From CAYVZU01 sp964455935 (lineage in GTDB: Bacteria; Fibrobacterota; CAYVZU01), in the NCBI GenBank assembly GCA_964455935.1, contig CAYVZU010000001.1, forward strand, positions 60,268 to 124,267: a DNA stretch of 64,000 bases, in the 5' to 3' direction. The translations under genes and the position numbers were made by a program. This document shows, piece after piece, positions 1 through 7,970 of the stretch. Position 1 is the stretch's first letter; each line of letters opens with the position of its first letter. The notes under the pieces were generated by a model that was not told the origin of the DNA, did no database searches, and was given only the letters and a program-made list of their open reading frames with translations.

Positions 1-1318
1 CTTCACGGTTCTTGAGCCGCGATTCCACATAGTCGCGGTGCAGCGGCGAAGTCCGGAATCGTTCAGACAGGGTTGCGGAGGACTCGCCCTCGATTTGGCG
101 ATAAATGTCGGCGATTTCTCTGCAACCGAAATAGTCGCCCAGGACAGCGGGAGGGCCAAAAAAAATCAGCCGGCCCTGGTGCATGAGGCCGACCAGGTCG
201 AATTCCTGCACATGGCTTAGCCGGTGCGTGGAAACAAGGACCGTTCGCCGGCGGTCCGAAATCCGGCGCAGAAGCTCCATTGTCTTCGCTTCCAATACCG
301 GGTCCAGATTGGCCGTGGGCTCGTCCAGGGCAAGTACCCGGGGGTCGGCGGCCATTTCCATGGCCAGACTCACCCGCTTGCGTTGGCCGCCGCTAAGAAA
401 ACGAACCGGCCGGCCTGCGCACTCGTTGAGTTCAAGGACATCCAGCAGACTCTGCGATTTTCGCGCAATGTCGGTCTCCACCGGCAGGCGAAGCGCGTTA
501 AGGGCAACCGCGAAGCGGACGGTCTCGCGGGGGGTGAGCAGTTCGGCCAGCATGTCGTCCTGGGGAACAAATCCCGAAAGCGCGCGATTGGGCCGCACGT
601 CAAGGGGCACGGCATCGTAATAAACGCAACCGGCCGCGGGCGCCTCGAGACCGGCCAAAATCCGCAGGAGACTGGTTTTCCCTGCGCCACTGGGGCCCAG
701 CAATCCCACAAATTCGCCCGGTTTTACGGCCAGGCTCACGGGGTGCAGAATGGGTCTGGTTCCCGCCCGTTTTTCGATCCCGGTCACGTCGATCCGCATC
801 CCCGAGAAAGGGAGGCGCTGAAGATCGCCATTCCAGACGGCAAACTGTTCCGGACCAATCGAAAGCCGGTCGCCGTCGGCCAGTCTGGCTTTTCGTTTCC
901 GTCCCGCCGGACCGGCAAACGATGTGTTGGAATGAGCCGTCTGAAGATACAGCGTAATGCCGCCGCTGTGCGGCTCCACCCGCTGTTGAAAAAGCGTGGA
1001 GGCCTGTGCAGGGCGATCCGCATCCGAGGCCTCCTGAATCAGCAGGATAAGAACGGCGTCGGCCGACGCGACCTCCAGCTCCTGGGTGCCGACTTGAATG
1101 CGGTCTCCGGCTGCAATCCGGTCCGCGGCAGCGGGGCGTCCGTTTAGAAACGTGCCGAACGTGCTGTTCTCATCCAGAAGAAAAAGGCCTGCGTCGCGGC
1201 GTTCGATGCAGGCATGACGGCGTGAGCAAAGGGGGTTGTTCAAAACGAGATCATTCTCGAGGGCCCTGCCAATGCGCAAGGGCCGCTCCTGGGTGGGAGA
1301 AAAAGTGCGGGTGATCAC
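1..1318 (-). CDS. FHA-domain ABC transporter ATPase (3' end outside window)
   Basis: The frame is open from a GTG at 1318 to the left edge, so the C-terminus is missing. The GTG overlaps the gmk stop by four bases (GTGA), which suggests translational coupling. The visible 439 residues begin with an FHA phosphothreonine-binding domain at about 10-85 (IGRALEND, SRRH, NSTFGTFLNG). A linker of some 90 residues follows and may hold a decayed second FHA-like fold. The ABC ATPase starts near 175: Walker A GPSGAGKTS near 208, Q-loop VPQDD near 251, signature LSGGQRKRVSLA near 308, Walker B VLALDEPTANLD near 328 and an H-loop (STHRLS) near 360. The QDD and RKRVS features resemble ABCG-type exporters. 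Bacterial FHA-ABC proteins usually continue into an ABC2 membrane domain, which would lie beyond the window. The substrate cannot be inferred. Confidence 0.88.
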   Translation of the reverse strand, partial: MITRTFSPTQERPLRIGRALENDLVLNNPLCSRRHACIERRDAGLFLLDENSTFGTFLNGRPAAADRIAAGDRIQVGTQELEVASADAVLILLIQEASDADRPAQASTLFQQRVEPHSGGITLYLQTAHSNTSFAGPAGRKRKARLADGDRLSIGPEQFAVWNGDLQRLPFSGMRIDVTGIEKRAGTRPILHPVSLAVKPGEFVGLLGPSGAGKTSLLRILAGLEAPAAGCVYYDAVPLDVRPNRALSGFVPQDDMLAELLTPRETVRFAVALNALRLPVETDIARKSQSLLDVLELNECAGRPVRFLSGGQRKRVSLAMEMAADPRVLALDEPTANLDPVLEAKTMELLRRISDRRRTVLVSTHRLSHVQEFDLVGLMHQGRLIFFGPPAVLGDYFGCREIADIYRQIEGESSATLSERFRTSPLHRDYVESRLKNRE

Positions 1319-1896
1319 GTGTTGGGGGAGTCCGGCTTCATCCGCAGGATGGATAGAATTTGGCGCAGCGCTTCCTCGAAGTTGTCGTTGATAACCGTGT
1401 GCTCATAGCGGCCTTGGGTTTGGGCGAATTCGATTTCTTTTCGCGCGTTGTCCAAGCGAAGGGCGATGGCCTGTTCCGTCTCGGTGCCGCGTTTTCGAAG
1501 CCTGCGTTCCAGCTCTGCCAGCGAGGGCGGAAGGATCAGAATGCCGATATTCTGCGGAAAGACCTTGTCGAATTTTTTCTTGCCGTACACATCGATGTCG
1601 AGGACAATGTCATTGCCCTTCTCGATGGTTTCGCTCACCGGCCGGATTGGTGTACCATAGAAATTGGCATGCACCTCCTGCCATTCGGCCAATTCGTTGT
1701 TTGCGATGAGAGAGGCAAACTCCTGTTTTGAAACAAAACGATAGTCCCTGCCCTCGCGCTCATTGGGCCGCGGCTTGCGCGTGGTGGCGGAAATCGAGAA
1801 AATGAGTTCGGGAATGGACTCCAACACGCGCTTGAGGAGTGTTGTCTTGCCCGCGCCCGAGGGCGCGCTGATGACGAAGATTCGGCCTTTGTTCAT
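1315..1896 (-). CDS. gmk: Guanylate kinase
   Basis: Guanylate kinase phosphorylates GMP or dGMP to the diphosphate with ATP, a cytoplasmic step of GTP supply. The 193-residue protein has the family's usual length. A P-loop (SAPSGAGKTT) sits at about 10-19, followed by the GMP-binding segment with SATTRKPRPNE and GRDYRFV near 37-55. The conserved nucleotide-binding and lid features continue through DIDVYGKKKF and RLRKRGTET. The start is the first ATG after the palindromic intergenic repeat. The downstream FHA-ABC gene begins inside this gene's stop codon. The family assignment is secure. Confidence 0.97.
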   Translation of the reverse strand: MNKGRIFVISAPSGAGKTTLLKRVLESIPELIFSISATTRKPRPNEREGRDYRFVSKQEFASLIANNELAEWQEVHANFYGTPIRPVSETIEKGNDIVLDIDVYGKKKFDKVFPQNIGILILPPSLAELERRLRKRGTETEQAIALRLDNARKEIEFAQTQGRYEHTVINDNFEEALRQILSILRMKPDSPNT

Positions 1897-1926
1897 AAGG
1901 ATAAAAATAACTGCTCAGGTCCCCAT

Positions 1927-2055
1927 GAAACCACAGAGAGAAATCCGAGTTGAGAATGAGAACACAGAGGGAAATCTTTCCGGCGCAGCGCGCCGGAAAA
2001 GCTTTTTCTCCCCTCTGTGTTCTCTTCTCCGACCTCTGTGTTACTCTGTGGTTTC
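1927..2055. repeat. Nested palindromic intergenic repeat (CACAGAG type)
   Basis: The segment opens with GAAACCACAGAG and closes with CTCTGTGGTTTC, its perfect reverse complement. Inside lie a second pair (GAGAACACAGAGGG and CCCTCTGTGTTCTC) and a central hairpin with TTTCCGGCGC facing GCGCCGGAAA. The whole 129 bp can fold as one long imperfect hairpin. Similar CACAGAG intergenic repeats are widespread in environmental bacterial genomes. Short ORFs across it are artefacts of the symmetry. It lies just upstream of gmk. Confidence 0.8.
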
Positions 2056-2107
2056 AAGATTCTTTTCAGGAGACGTGAGTAGTTATGAATCAAATTGGGT
2101 TTACATT

Positions 2108-2473
2108 TCACAATTTTCCCCGGTGCGCCTGAAGCATGCCCTTGAGTACCTGCGCGATCAACTTGTAGGCGGCATCGGAATTCCCGGCCCGGGCCGGCGC
2201 TTTGGGTTTTCGCATCGCGGTCAGTTTCTGCAGGGCGCCCGCGGTTCGAAGCAGTCGGGTCCGGGAATCGGAAGGCACCTTTTTGGGAAGGACGCTAATC
2301 GGGCCGGAGTTGGGGTTGGTCCGGTAACGGCATTGCATTTGGCAGTTTTGGTGCTCCCAGCACTTGCGCGTTGCCGCGATGCGGCCCGACCGCCTTCCTT
2401 CATAGTACATGCAGCGCAAACATACCCGGGACACATTGCCCGTGCTGTCCTGGCGGGATTCCCAGCACTCCAT
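2108..2473 (-). CDS. Small cysteine-rich protein with two CWE motifs
   Basis: A 121-residue hypothetical protein read from an ATG at 2473; an in-frame GTG at 2479 is an alternative, and no clear ribosome-binding site separates them. The N-terminal half has two CWE motifs (residues 3-5 and about 38-40), each followed by spaced cysteines (CLRC, CQMQC), a pattern suggesting a small metal-binding knuckle like those seen in two-CW type proteins. The C-terminal half is basic (KPKAPAR) and ends in a short predicted helix (AAYKLIAQVLKGML). No enzymatic motif is visible. It is read on the same strand as the downstream gmk but is separated from it by the repeat element. The function is unknown. Confidence 0.55.
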   Translation of the reverse strand: MECWESRQDSTGNVSRVCLRCMYYEGRRSGRIAATRKCWEHQNCQMQCRYRTNPNSGPISVLPKKVPSDSRTRLLRTAGALQKLTAMRKPKAPARAGNSDAAYKLIAQVLKGMLQAHRGKL

Positions 2474-2635
2474 AAGCACAAAATAAATGGTGCGACGACG
2501 GTGAGGCTTGAAGACCGATCATTTTCCGACAGAAGCGGATGCCGACTCGTGGAAAGGCCGAAGGCGTTTTGAAAGTTGGTCCCAACCCGCGAACGGGGCA
2601 ACGGCAGCCCTATTCGCGGGCTCCTTCTTGAAGGA

Positions 2636-3247
2636 TCACAAACTGATCAGGTAACCGACATTTACTTTCAGGTTGCTGTTTCTCTGGTTAATATCATTGG
2701 AGCTGGAGACCTTCGTCAGACCGAATGTATAGCCTGCTCCGATTACGATTTTCTTTGCGGCTATGTAAGTCGTCCCAATGGCCAATCCAAGTTCAAAGGG
2801 GCTATAATCACTCCTTAAGTCCAGCATTTCCGCCGTCATTGCGCCGGTCACTGGATTCGTGTTTTCCGTTTTGGATTCTGCGGCCAACAGGAGCCCTATT
2901 TCCAAACCCGCATTCAGGGCCGCCGCAGGAATCGGGGAAAACGAAAATTGTACAGGTACGGCCAGGTAGCCCAGGCTTTCAAAGCATTTCTTTGTGTAGA
3001 TAGGATCGGGTTCCTGGATGATGGCGCCTTTGGTTACAAAATTTACTCCTGCCAACAAACCCATTTTGTCTTTAAATGGATATGAATAGCTGGCGCCCAC
3101 ATTGAAGCCAAGTTTTGGGCTGGTGTATTCGGCATCATCGCCAAGGTATGTCGACATATTCACTCCGCCTCCAACCACCACGTCGCGGGCGGCAAATACC
3201 ATTGCCGAAAGTGACAGGACGGCAAAGCACACCTTCAGACATTTCAT
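2636..3247 (-). CDS. Outer-membrane beta-barrel protein (PorT/OMP_b-brl-like)
   Basis: A 203-residue protein with a signal peptide (basic start MKCLK, hydrophobic stretch, AAR cleavage region near 20). Alternating hydrophobic beta-strands follow: VVVGGGVNM, LGFNVGASYSY, MGLLAGVNFV, LAVPVQFSFS, ELGLAIGTTYI and VIGAGYTFGL. The C-terminus is strand-like (NLKVNVGYLISL). This is the layout of an 8-stranded barrel of the PorT/OmpX-like group, so it should insert in the outer membrane. No catalytic motif is seen. The gene stands alone between the DUF401 permease and the Cys-rich gene. The transport or structural role is unknown. Confidence 0.72.
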   Translation of the reverse strand: MKCLKVCFAVLSLSAMVFAARDVVVGGGVNMSTYLGDDAEYTSPKLGFNVGASYSYPFKDKMGLLAGVNFVTKGAIIQEPDPIYTKKCFESLGYLAVPVQFSFSPIPAAALNAGLEIGLLLAAESKTENTNPVTGAMTAEMLDLRSDYSPFELGLAIGTTYIAAKKIVIGAGYTFGLTKVSSSNDINQRNSNLKVNVGYLISL

Positions 3248-3386
3248 GCAGGGCCTCCTTTAAGAATCTGTACCGCCATTTAAATGCCAACGTATCTTTG
3301 ATCCTGCTTTGCTTTCCAGCGCCCTCCTCGGCAACGGGTTGGTTCCAGTGCTTGTCCAAATATCAATGGGCTTTTCGGCGCCGGCC

Positions 3387-4679
3387 TTATCCCACGCCAA
3401 TCTTCGCCAGCGCCAGGTAATACGCCGCGGCAATCAGTGCGTAAAGCAAAAACGGCAGCAGCAGTCCCCGGATCGCTTTGGCCAGTGACGCATCGAAATG
3501 CTTTCGGGTCAGAAGCAGGCAGGCATGAATTGGCGAAAGCATCATGCCGATAAATCCTGCCATATAAGCGCCCATGTACGTCAACGTCGTGGCCGAAACG
3601 GCGCTCTGCACCAGGGGAAGAATCAGAGGGAACGATGCGCCAATGGTGCCAAACATGACCCCAAAGATAAGGCCCGACAAAAAGGGCAACGCGAAAATTA
3701 CCCCGCGCACCGGGAGATGGTATCGCACCAGATCTCCCCGAAGGCTCTGCACGGCTCCGCTCTGTTCCATCACTGCCTTAAACGCGATAATTCCCATGAT
3801 CATGACCCAGAGATCCAGATTCTTTCTGCCGAAAACCAGGCCCAGCAAATCGCGGCCGGAATACGTATGGTTTCGCAGGCAATAAATGATCCCGGCGCCC
3901 AATCCCACGTAAATCGGCAAATAGGTTTTGAGTGGAAGTCTGATTCCAGCCGTTTTCTCAAGAACCTTCGAGATTCCCATGTAGATGAACAGGGTCGCAA
4001 ATACCAGAATCAGCGGGAAAACCTTCCTAAGGAAGATCCGCTTGTCCTTCTGTTTCAGGACAACGCGATCGAAAATCCTGCCCCGCAGGAAGAAGAAGTA
4101 TCCAATGGCCGTCATGGTTACGCTAAGAGGTATGTTGATGGCCACAACCTGCAGGATGTCAACCCGGGTCAGAGAAAGAAATATGATCATGCCAGGATAC
4201 AGAGGCCACCAGAATTCCCAGATGTGGCGAAAGTAGTAGTTGATATTGGTCTTCTGCTCGGGCCTGACGCACGAGTCCGGAATCGCCGCCTCCACCATGG
4301 GGGCCGAAAAAAGCGCTCCGCCCGGCATGGGCAGAAGCCCGATCAAGGCAGGCATTGCGACCAGCTTAATCTTGGTGCTCTTGATCACATAGCCGAACGA
4401 ATCAACGATCTGGCGCAGCTGGCCGGCCTTCTCCAGCATCCCGGAAAAGAAGAGAATCAGGGCCATCATCAGCACCAACAGAAGGCTTTCCGCCGAGAAT
4501 GCATTTTGCAGCGCGATCCAAATCGTTGCGGCTGCCCCCATTTTAAACCAGAGCCCGGTGCATAGGACGGCCACAAACAAGGCGGCCCCAAAGGGCAGCC
4601 GCGTCTTGCCAAGGGCAATAATAAGAACAAAAATCGCAGCAATCTTAACAATGGCCGGCAGCGAGAACAGCATTTCCAT
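3387..4679 (-). CDS. DUF401-family membrane permease
   Basis: A 430-residue integral membrane protein with about ten or more hydrophobic segments and short loops. It resembles DUF401 proteins, which are distantly related to the GntP/ion-transporter permeases. Visible family-like features are the early GKTRLPFGAAL segment and the re-entrant-like GLLPMPGGALFSAPMV near 115, followed by the charged loop with NINYYFRHIWEFWWPLYPG, which is highly typical of the family. A C-terminal GASFPLILPL segment lies close to a second conserved loop (GMMLSPIHACLLLT). The substrate is unknown; organic anions are plausible from the superfamily. It is transcribed divergently from the STAS gene. Confidence 0.8.
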   Translation of the reverse strand: MEMLFSLPAIVKIAAIFVLIIALGKTRLPFGAALFVAVLCTGLWFKMGAAATIWIALQNAFSAESLLLVLMMALILFFSGMLEKAGQLRQIVDSFGYVIKSTKIKLVAMPALIGLLPMPGGALFSAPMVEAAIPDSCVRPEQKTNINYYFRHIWEFWWPLYPGMIIFLSLTRVDILQVVAINIPLSVTMTAIGYFFFLRGRIFDRVVLKQKDKRIFLRKVFPLILVFATLFIYMGISKVLEKTAGIRLPLKTYLPIYVGLGAGIIYCLRNHTYSGRDLLGLVFGRKNLDLWVMIMGIIAFKAVMEQSGAVQSLRGDLVRYHLPVRGVIFALPFLSGLIFGVMFGTIGASFPLILPLVQSAVSATTLTYMGAYMAGFIGMMLSPIHACLLLTRKHFDASLAKAIRGLLLPFLLYALIAAAYYLALAKIGVG

Positions 4680-4821
4680 AGGGAAGAATATACTTTTTCC
4701 TGGACCTGCCCAGATACGGTCTCCGGCAACGCCTCATGCAAAGCCGCGGCCCCGTGCGTTGATGAGCCGGGCCGTATTCTTTTCGTTTCAAGGAAAAGGC
4801 CTCCAAGAACGCCATTTGATA

Positions 4822-4851
4822 TTACAACCAGTGCGGCCAGTTTGATATATT
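4822..4851 (+). promoter_or_regulatory. Candidate sigma-70 promoter for the STAS gene
   Basis: TTACAA (4822-4827) and TATATT (4846-4851) are separated by 18 bases. A transcript starting seven or so bases after the -10 element would begin about three bases before the ATG at 4861, and no Shine-Dalgarno sequence precedes that ATG. The message could therefore be nearly leaderless. This rests on sequence resemblance only. Confidence 0.35.
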
Positions 4852-4860
4852 TAAAGAAAC

Positions 4861-5181
4861 ATGAAATTCGAGCAGCAGAACCTCGGCGATCGAATTCTGA
4901 TCCGGGCCGAGGGCCAGATAGACCGGGTCATTAATGTCGATGCCTTTCGCCAGGGCTTGGAACAGGCGCCGGACAACATACCGATTCATATCGACCTTGC
5001 GGAGGTCGAATTTGTGGGATCGGCTTTCATCAAATTGCTGATGGAATTCCGCGGCCAATACCCACGCAAAGCCGCCAATATCCAATTGGTCAATCCCCGG
5101 CCCAACACACGGGACCTATTGCATCTGCTCAAACTCGACCAGGTCTTTCCGGTCCTCTCCACAAAGCCGCCCTGCTCCTGA
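4861..5181 (+). CDS. STAS-domain protein (anti-sigma factor antagonist-like)
   Basis: A 106-residue single-domain protein. The pattern IHIDLAEVEFVGSAFIKLLMEF at about 41-62 is the STAS core strand and helix, where anti-anti-sigma factors of the SpoIIAA/RsbV type carry a phosphorylatable Ser or Thr. Here the position after VEFV is GSAF, so the serine is retained. An early strand (ILIRAEGQIDR) and a late one (NIQLVNPRPNTRDLL) complete the fold. No partner kinase or phosphatase gene is adjacent, so the regulatory partner is unknown. It lies 240 bp upstream of dnaA, with no recognised feature between them. Confidence 0.78.
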   Translation: MKFEQQNLGDRILIRAEGQIDRVINVDAFRQGLEQAPDNIPIHIDLAEVEFVGSAFIKLLMEFRGQYPRKAANIQLVNPRPNTRDLLHLLKLDQVFPVLSTKPPCS

Positions 5182-5421
5182 AGGAGGGCAATGGGCAAGG
5201 GGTCAGGAATTAAGCGCCGTATCGGGCGCTCTTGCTTCCGCGGCTTTGCGGCGGCGGCCGGATGAGCCTGAAAAGTCAAATCAGGGGTTCGGCGCGAAAG
5301 CCACAAGACAGAGGAGCTTCGCTACGCCTTTCCATTCGACTTGTCCCTAATTCCTATCCCCTAATCCCTTCTTCGGGACATGGCTTGCCGCGGAGTGCCT
5401 CAATTATTACCTTATGTACCT

Positions 5422-6738
5422 ATGGAAATCTGGGATCAGACCCTCGCCCTTGTCAAAGAAACGGTAAACCCGCAAAGCTTTCATACCTGGTTTGCTCCCA
5501 TCGAACCGCTTTCGTTCGAGAACAACACCCTGATTCTCCAGGTCAAGAACAGCTTTTTCTCCGACTGGATCCAGCATAACTATCTCAATCTCATCCGCAA
5601 GACCGTCAAGCGCGCGGCCGGCAGCGATGTGGAGATTGTGATCCACGCCGCCGAACCTTCCGATTCGCAGGCGGCGCCCGCGGGATTCGCCTTTCGACCT
5701 ACGTCGTACCGGCCCGATTATCTCAATGACCGTTATGTCTTCGACCATTTTGTGGTTGGCAATAGTAATCAGTTTGCCTGCTCCGCGGCCCGGGCCGTCT
5801 CCGAAGCGCCCGGAAAAACAAAGTTCAACCCGCTCCTTATCTACGGCGGCGCCGGGCTGGGCAAAACGCATTTAATTCAGGCTATTGGCCATTACGTCCT
5901 GCTTAAGAACGCCGGAGCCAAAGTCTATTACACAACCTCCGAACAGTTTACCTTCGATTTTATCGAGTCGATCAAAAACAATAAAATAGCCGAGCTCTCG
6001 AATTTTTACCGCAGCGCCGATGTTCTCCTCATGGATGATATCCAGTTCTTTATTGGCCGCGAACGCACCCAGGAGGAATTCTTCCACATCTTCAACACGC
6101 TCTATCAGAACCAGAAGCAGATTGTCCTGACCAGCGATCGCGCGCCCAAGGAACTGCAAGGCATGGAAGAGCGTCTGGTGAGCCGGTTTCAATGGGGCCT
6201 GTTCGTGGATATTCAGCCGCCCGATCAGGAGACACGCATCGCCATCATCCGCAAGAAAACCGAACATGAACGCATCAGCATCCCCGACGATGTGGTCACG
6301 TTCATTGCCGATAATGTCTCATCCAATATCCGTGAACTCGAGGGCAGCATCATCAAGTTGATGGCCTATTCGTCGTTGACCAAGAAGGACATCTCCCTCG
6401 GGCTGGCCAAGGAAATTTTAAAAGCCAATATCCAAACCGAGAAGAAGCGCATTTCGGTTGATTCGATCATCGAAGCGGTGTGCAAGTTCTATGGCGTCCC
6501 CGAGAATGCGATCCGAGGCAAGAGCCGCAGCAAGGAAGTGGTCCTGCCGCGAATGGTCTCGATGTTTTTGGCCAAACAACTCACAAGCCAGTCCCTCAAG
6601 ACCATCGGCCTTCAGTTCGGAGGCCGCGATCATTCCACCGTGATCCACGCGATTCAGACAATTGAAGGGAAAGCCGCGGCGGAAGCGCAATTTCAAAACG
6701 AACTCAAATCCATCGAGAAAAGCGTCGGCCCCAAATAG
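5422..6738 (+). CDS. dnaA: Chromosomal replication initiator DnaA
   Basis: DnaA is an AAA+ ATPase that binds DnaA boxes and melts the origin. I chose the ATG at 5422, giving 438 residues beginning MEIWDQTLALVKETVNPQSF, because that is where domain I homology starts; an upstream ATG at 5380 only adds 14 unconserved residues. Domain I is at about 1-75, a short linker follows, and the AAA+ core carries Walker A GGAGLGKTH near 142 and Walker B VLLMDDIQFF near 200. Domain IV at the C-terminus has the DNA-binding signature GGRDHSTVIHA. I saw no convincing DnaA-box cluster in the flanking intergenic DNA, and dnaN, recF and gyrB are not adjacent. Confidence 0.97.
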   Translation: MEIWDQTLALVKETVNPQSFHTWFAPIEPLSFENNTLILQVKNSFFSDWIQHNYLNLIRKTVKRAAGSDVEIVIHAAEPSDSQAAPAGFAFRPTSYRPDYLNDRYVFDHFVVGNSNQFACSAARAVSEAPGKTKFNPLLIYGGAGLGKTHLIQAIGHYVLLKNAGAKVYYTTSEQFTFDFIESIKNNKIAELSNFYRSADVLLMDDIQFFIGRERTQEEFFHIFNTLYQNQKQIVLTSDRAPKELQGMEERLVSRFQWGLFVDIQPPDQETRIAIIRKKTEHERISIPDDVVTFIADNVSSNIRELEGSIIKLMAYSSLTKKDISLGLAKEILKANIQTEKKRISVDSIIEAVCKFYGVPENAIRGKSRSKEVVLPRMVSMFLAKQLTSQSLKTIGLQFGGRDHSTVIHAIQTIEGKAAAEAQFQNELKSIEKSVGPK

Positions 6739-6824
6739 TTTCGGAGCGAAAAAAAGCGAATTCAGTTCGGTTAAAAACTGACAACCGACAACTGCGAACT
6801 GGAAACACCTGTCCTTGGAATGGA

Positions 6825-7970
6825 TCAGCCCTGAAAGACCGTTCGGCCCAGGTCTTCAATGGATTCGAAATCGAAGTCGTGATCGGTGTATTGGCTGCGG
6901 ATGATGTAGGAGGGCATATAGGGCCACAGAATCCGGTCGGAATGCTTGTCGCCAACCATGAAACAGCGCGGTAGATCAAGATTCCATTTCTCCGCGGCCA
7001 GCAGAATCATCCCCGGGTTGGGCTTGCGTAGCAGGGATTGACGCTGGAATTCCGGCCGCGATGCCTTTTCGTGGTAGGGACACACATAGAATTCGGCGAT
7101 CTTAATCTCGTTGCGCTCGAATTGTTCGGCAATCCACCGGTTCAGCGCTTCGACTTCCTGCAGCGAAAAATACCCGCGCGCCACACCCGACTGGTTTGTG
7201 ACCACAATCAGTTTATAGCCTTTCCTTTGGGCCAAACGACTGAAGGAGAAAATGCCGCGCGAGAACACAACCTGCTCCCGGTGGATGACATAGCCCGAAT
7301 CTTCGTTGATCACGCCATCGCGGTCCAGAAAAACCGCCTTCGACTTCTTCTTGCGATTCACAACGGCCATGAGCGCCTTTTCCATGTCCTCACGGTCGTT
7401 GCGCACGGCAAGGCACGGATCAGGAAGGCCAAGACCGCAGACATCCGGACCACATCCGGGTTGCAGGGCCTCCATCGGCGTGGCGCGCTGAAGGGTTTCA
7501 CGCGAAACCACGCGGACACCGCCATCGAGGTAGCCCTCCAAACCCGGGGCCAGACGAGTTTCCCGAATCCAACCCTCGCCGTCCAGAATGGATTGCGCGG
7601 CGTTGCCGGTGTCCTTTAAAAATTTCAGGGCCACCGCATGGCCGGCGTTCCGCTTCTCGCGCAGGTCCGCCAGCAGGGAAAAATCGCAGGGGAAGTACAC
7701 GTCGCCGCGGCACACCGGAACCGAGGGGTCGAGGAGCGGAAATTGGGGCGGGCAGAAATCTTGCAGTGTGCTGCTGTACCAGACTTTGCAATTCAGGCCT
7801 CCTCCATCGCCCAACACCTTTTGGAGGGCCGGCCCGCAATCCGACGCAAAGAGGATATTCTCAATTCCCTGCGAGACCAGGTAGCGGACCCAATAGACGA
7901 GGAATGGTTCTCCGCCCAGGATAGTAAGGATTGGCGCATCCTTGGGACAAACCAGGCAGGCCGATCTCAC
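6825..7970 (-). CDS. Degenerate sugar nucleotidyltransferase-HAD phosphatase fusion (HddC/GmhB-like)
   Basis: The GTG start at 7970 overlaps the upstream NHL gene's stop (GTGA) and has a Shine-Dalgarno AAGGAGG eight bases ahead; the longer upstream frame is an antisense shadow. The 381-residue product joins an N-terminal sugar-1-phosphate nucleotidyltransferase fold (about 10-190, with GDVYFPCDF near 89) to a C-terminal HAD phosphatase (about 210-381: FLDRDGVIN, VTNQSG, RKPNPGM, MVGDKHSD). Such pairs make ADP- or GDP-heptose for surface polysaccharide. Two things are odd. The nucleotidyltransferase lacks the GGxGTRL nucleotide-binding loop, starting right at its second motif, so it may not be active. 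The phosphatase keeps CPYH but lacks the CxC half of the usual GmhB zinc site. Confidence 0.8.
   Translation of the reverse strand: MRSACLVCPKDAPILTILGGEPFLVYWVRYLVSQGIENILFASDCGPALQKVLGDGGGLNCKVWYSSTLQDFCPPQFPLLDPSVPVCRGDVYFPCDFSLLADLREKRNAGHAVALKFLKDTGNAAQSILDGEGWIRETRLAPGLEGYLDGGVRVVSRETLQRATPMEALQPGCGPDVCGLGLPDPCLAVRNDREDMEKALMAVVNRKKKSKAVFLDRDGVINEDSGYVIHREQVVFSRGIFSFSRLAQRKGYKLIVVTNQSGVARGYFSLQEVEALNRWIAEQFERNEIKIAEFYVCPYHEKASRPEFQRQSLLRKPNPGMILLAAEKWNLDLPRCFMVGDKHSDRILWPYMPSYIIRSQYTDHDFDFESIEDLGRTVFQG

Noticed and set aside
224..1147. Plus-strand ORF of 307 residues
   Set aside because: It is antisense to the FHA-ABC gene, whose FHA, Walker and signature motifs are unambiguous; the plus-strand product has no recognisable domain.
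1893..2111. 72-residue ORF in the repeat near gmk
   Set aside because: It is produced by the nested palindrome at 1927-2055 and has no protein-like conservation.
3498..4565. Plus-strand ORF of 355 residues
   Set aside because: Antisense shadow of the DUF401 permease; rich in His, Gln and Arg as expected when a membrane-protein gene is read backward.
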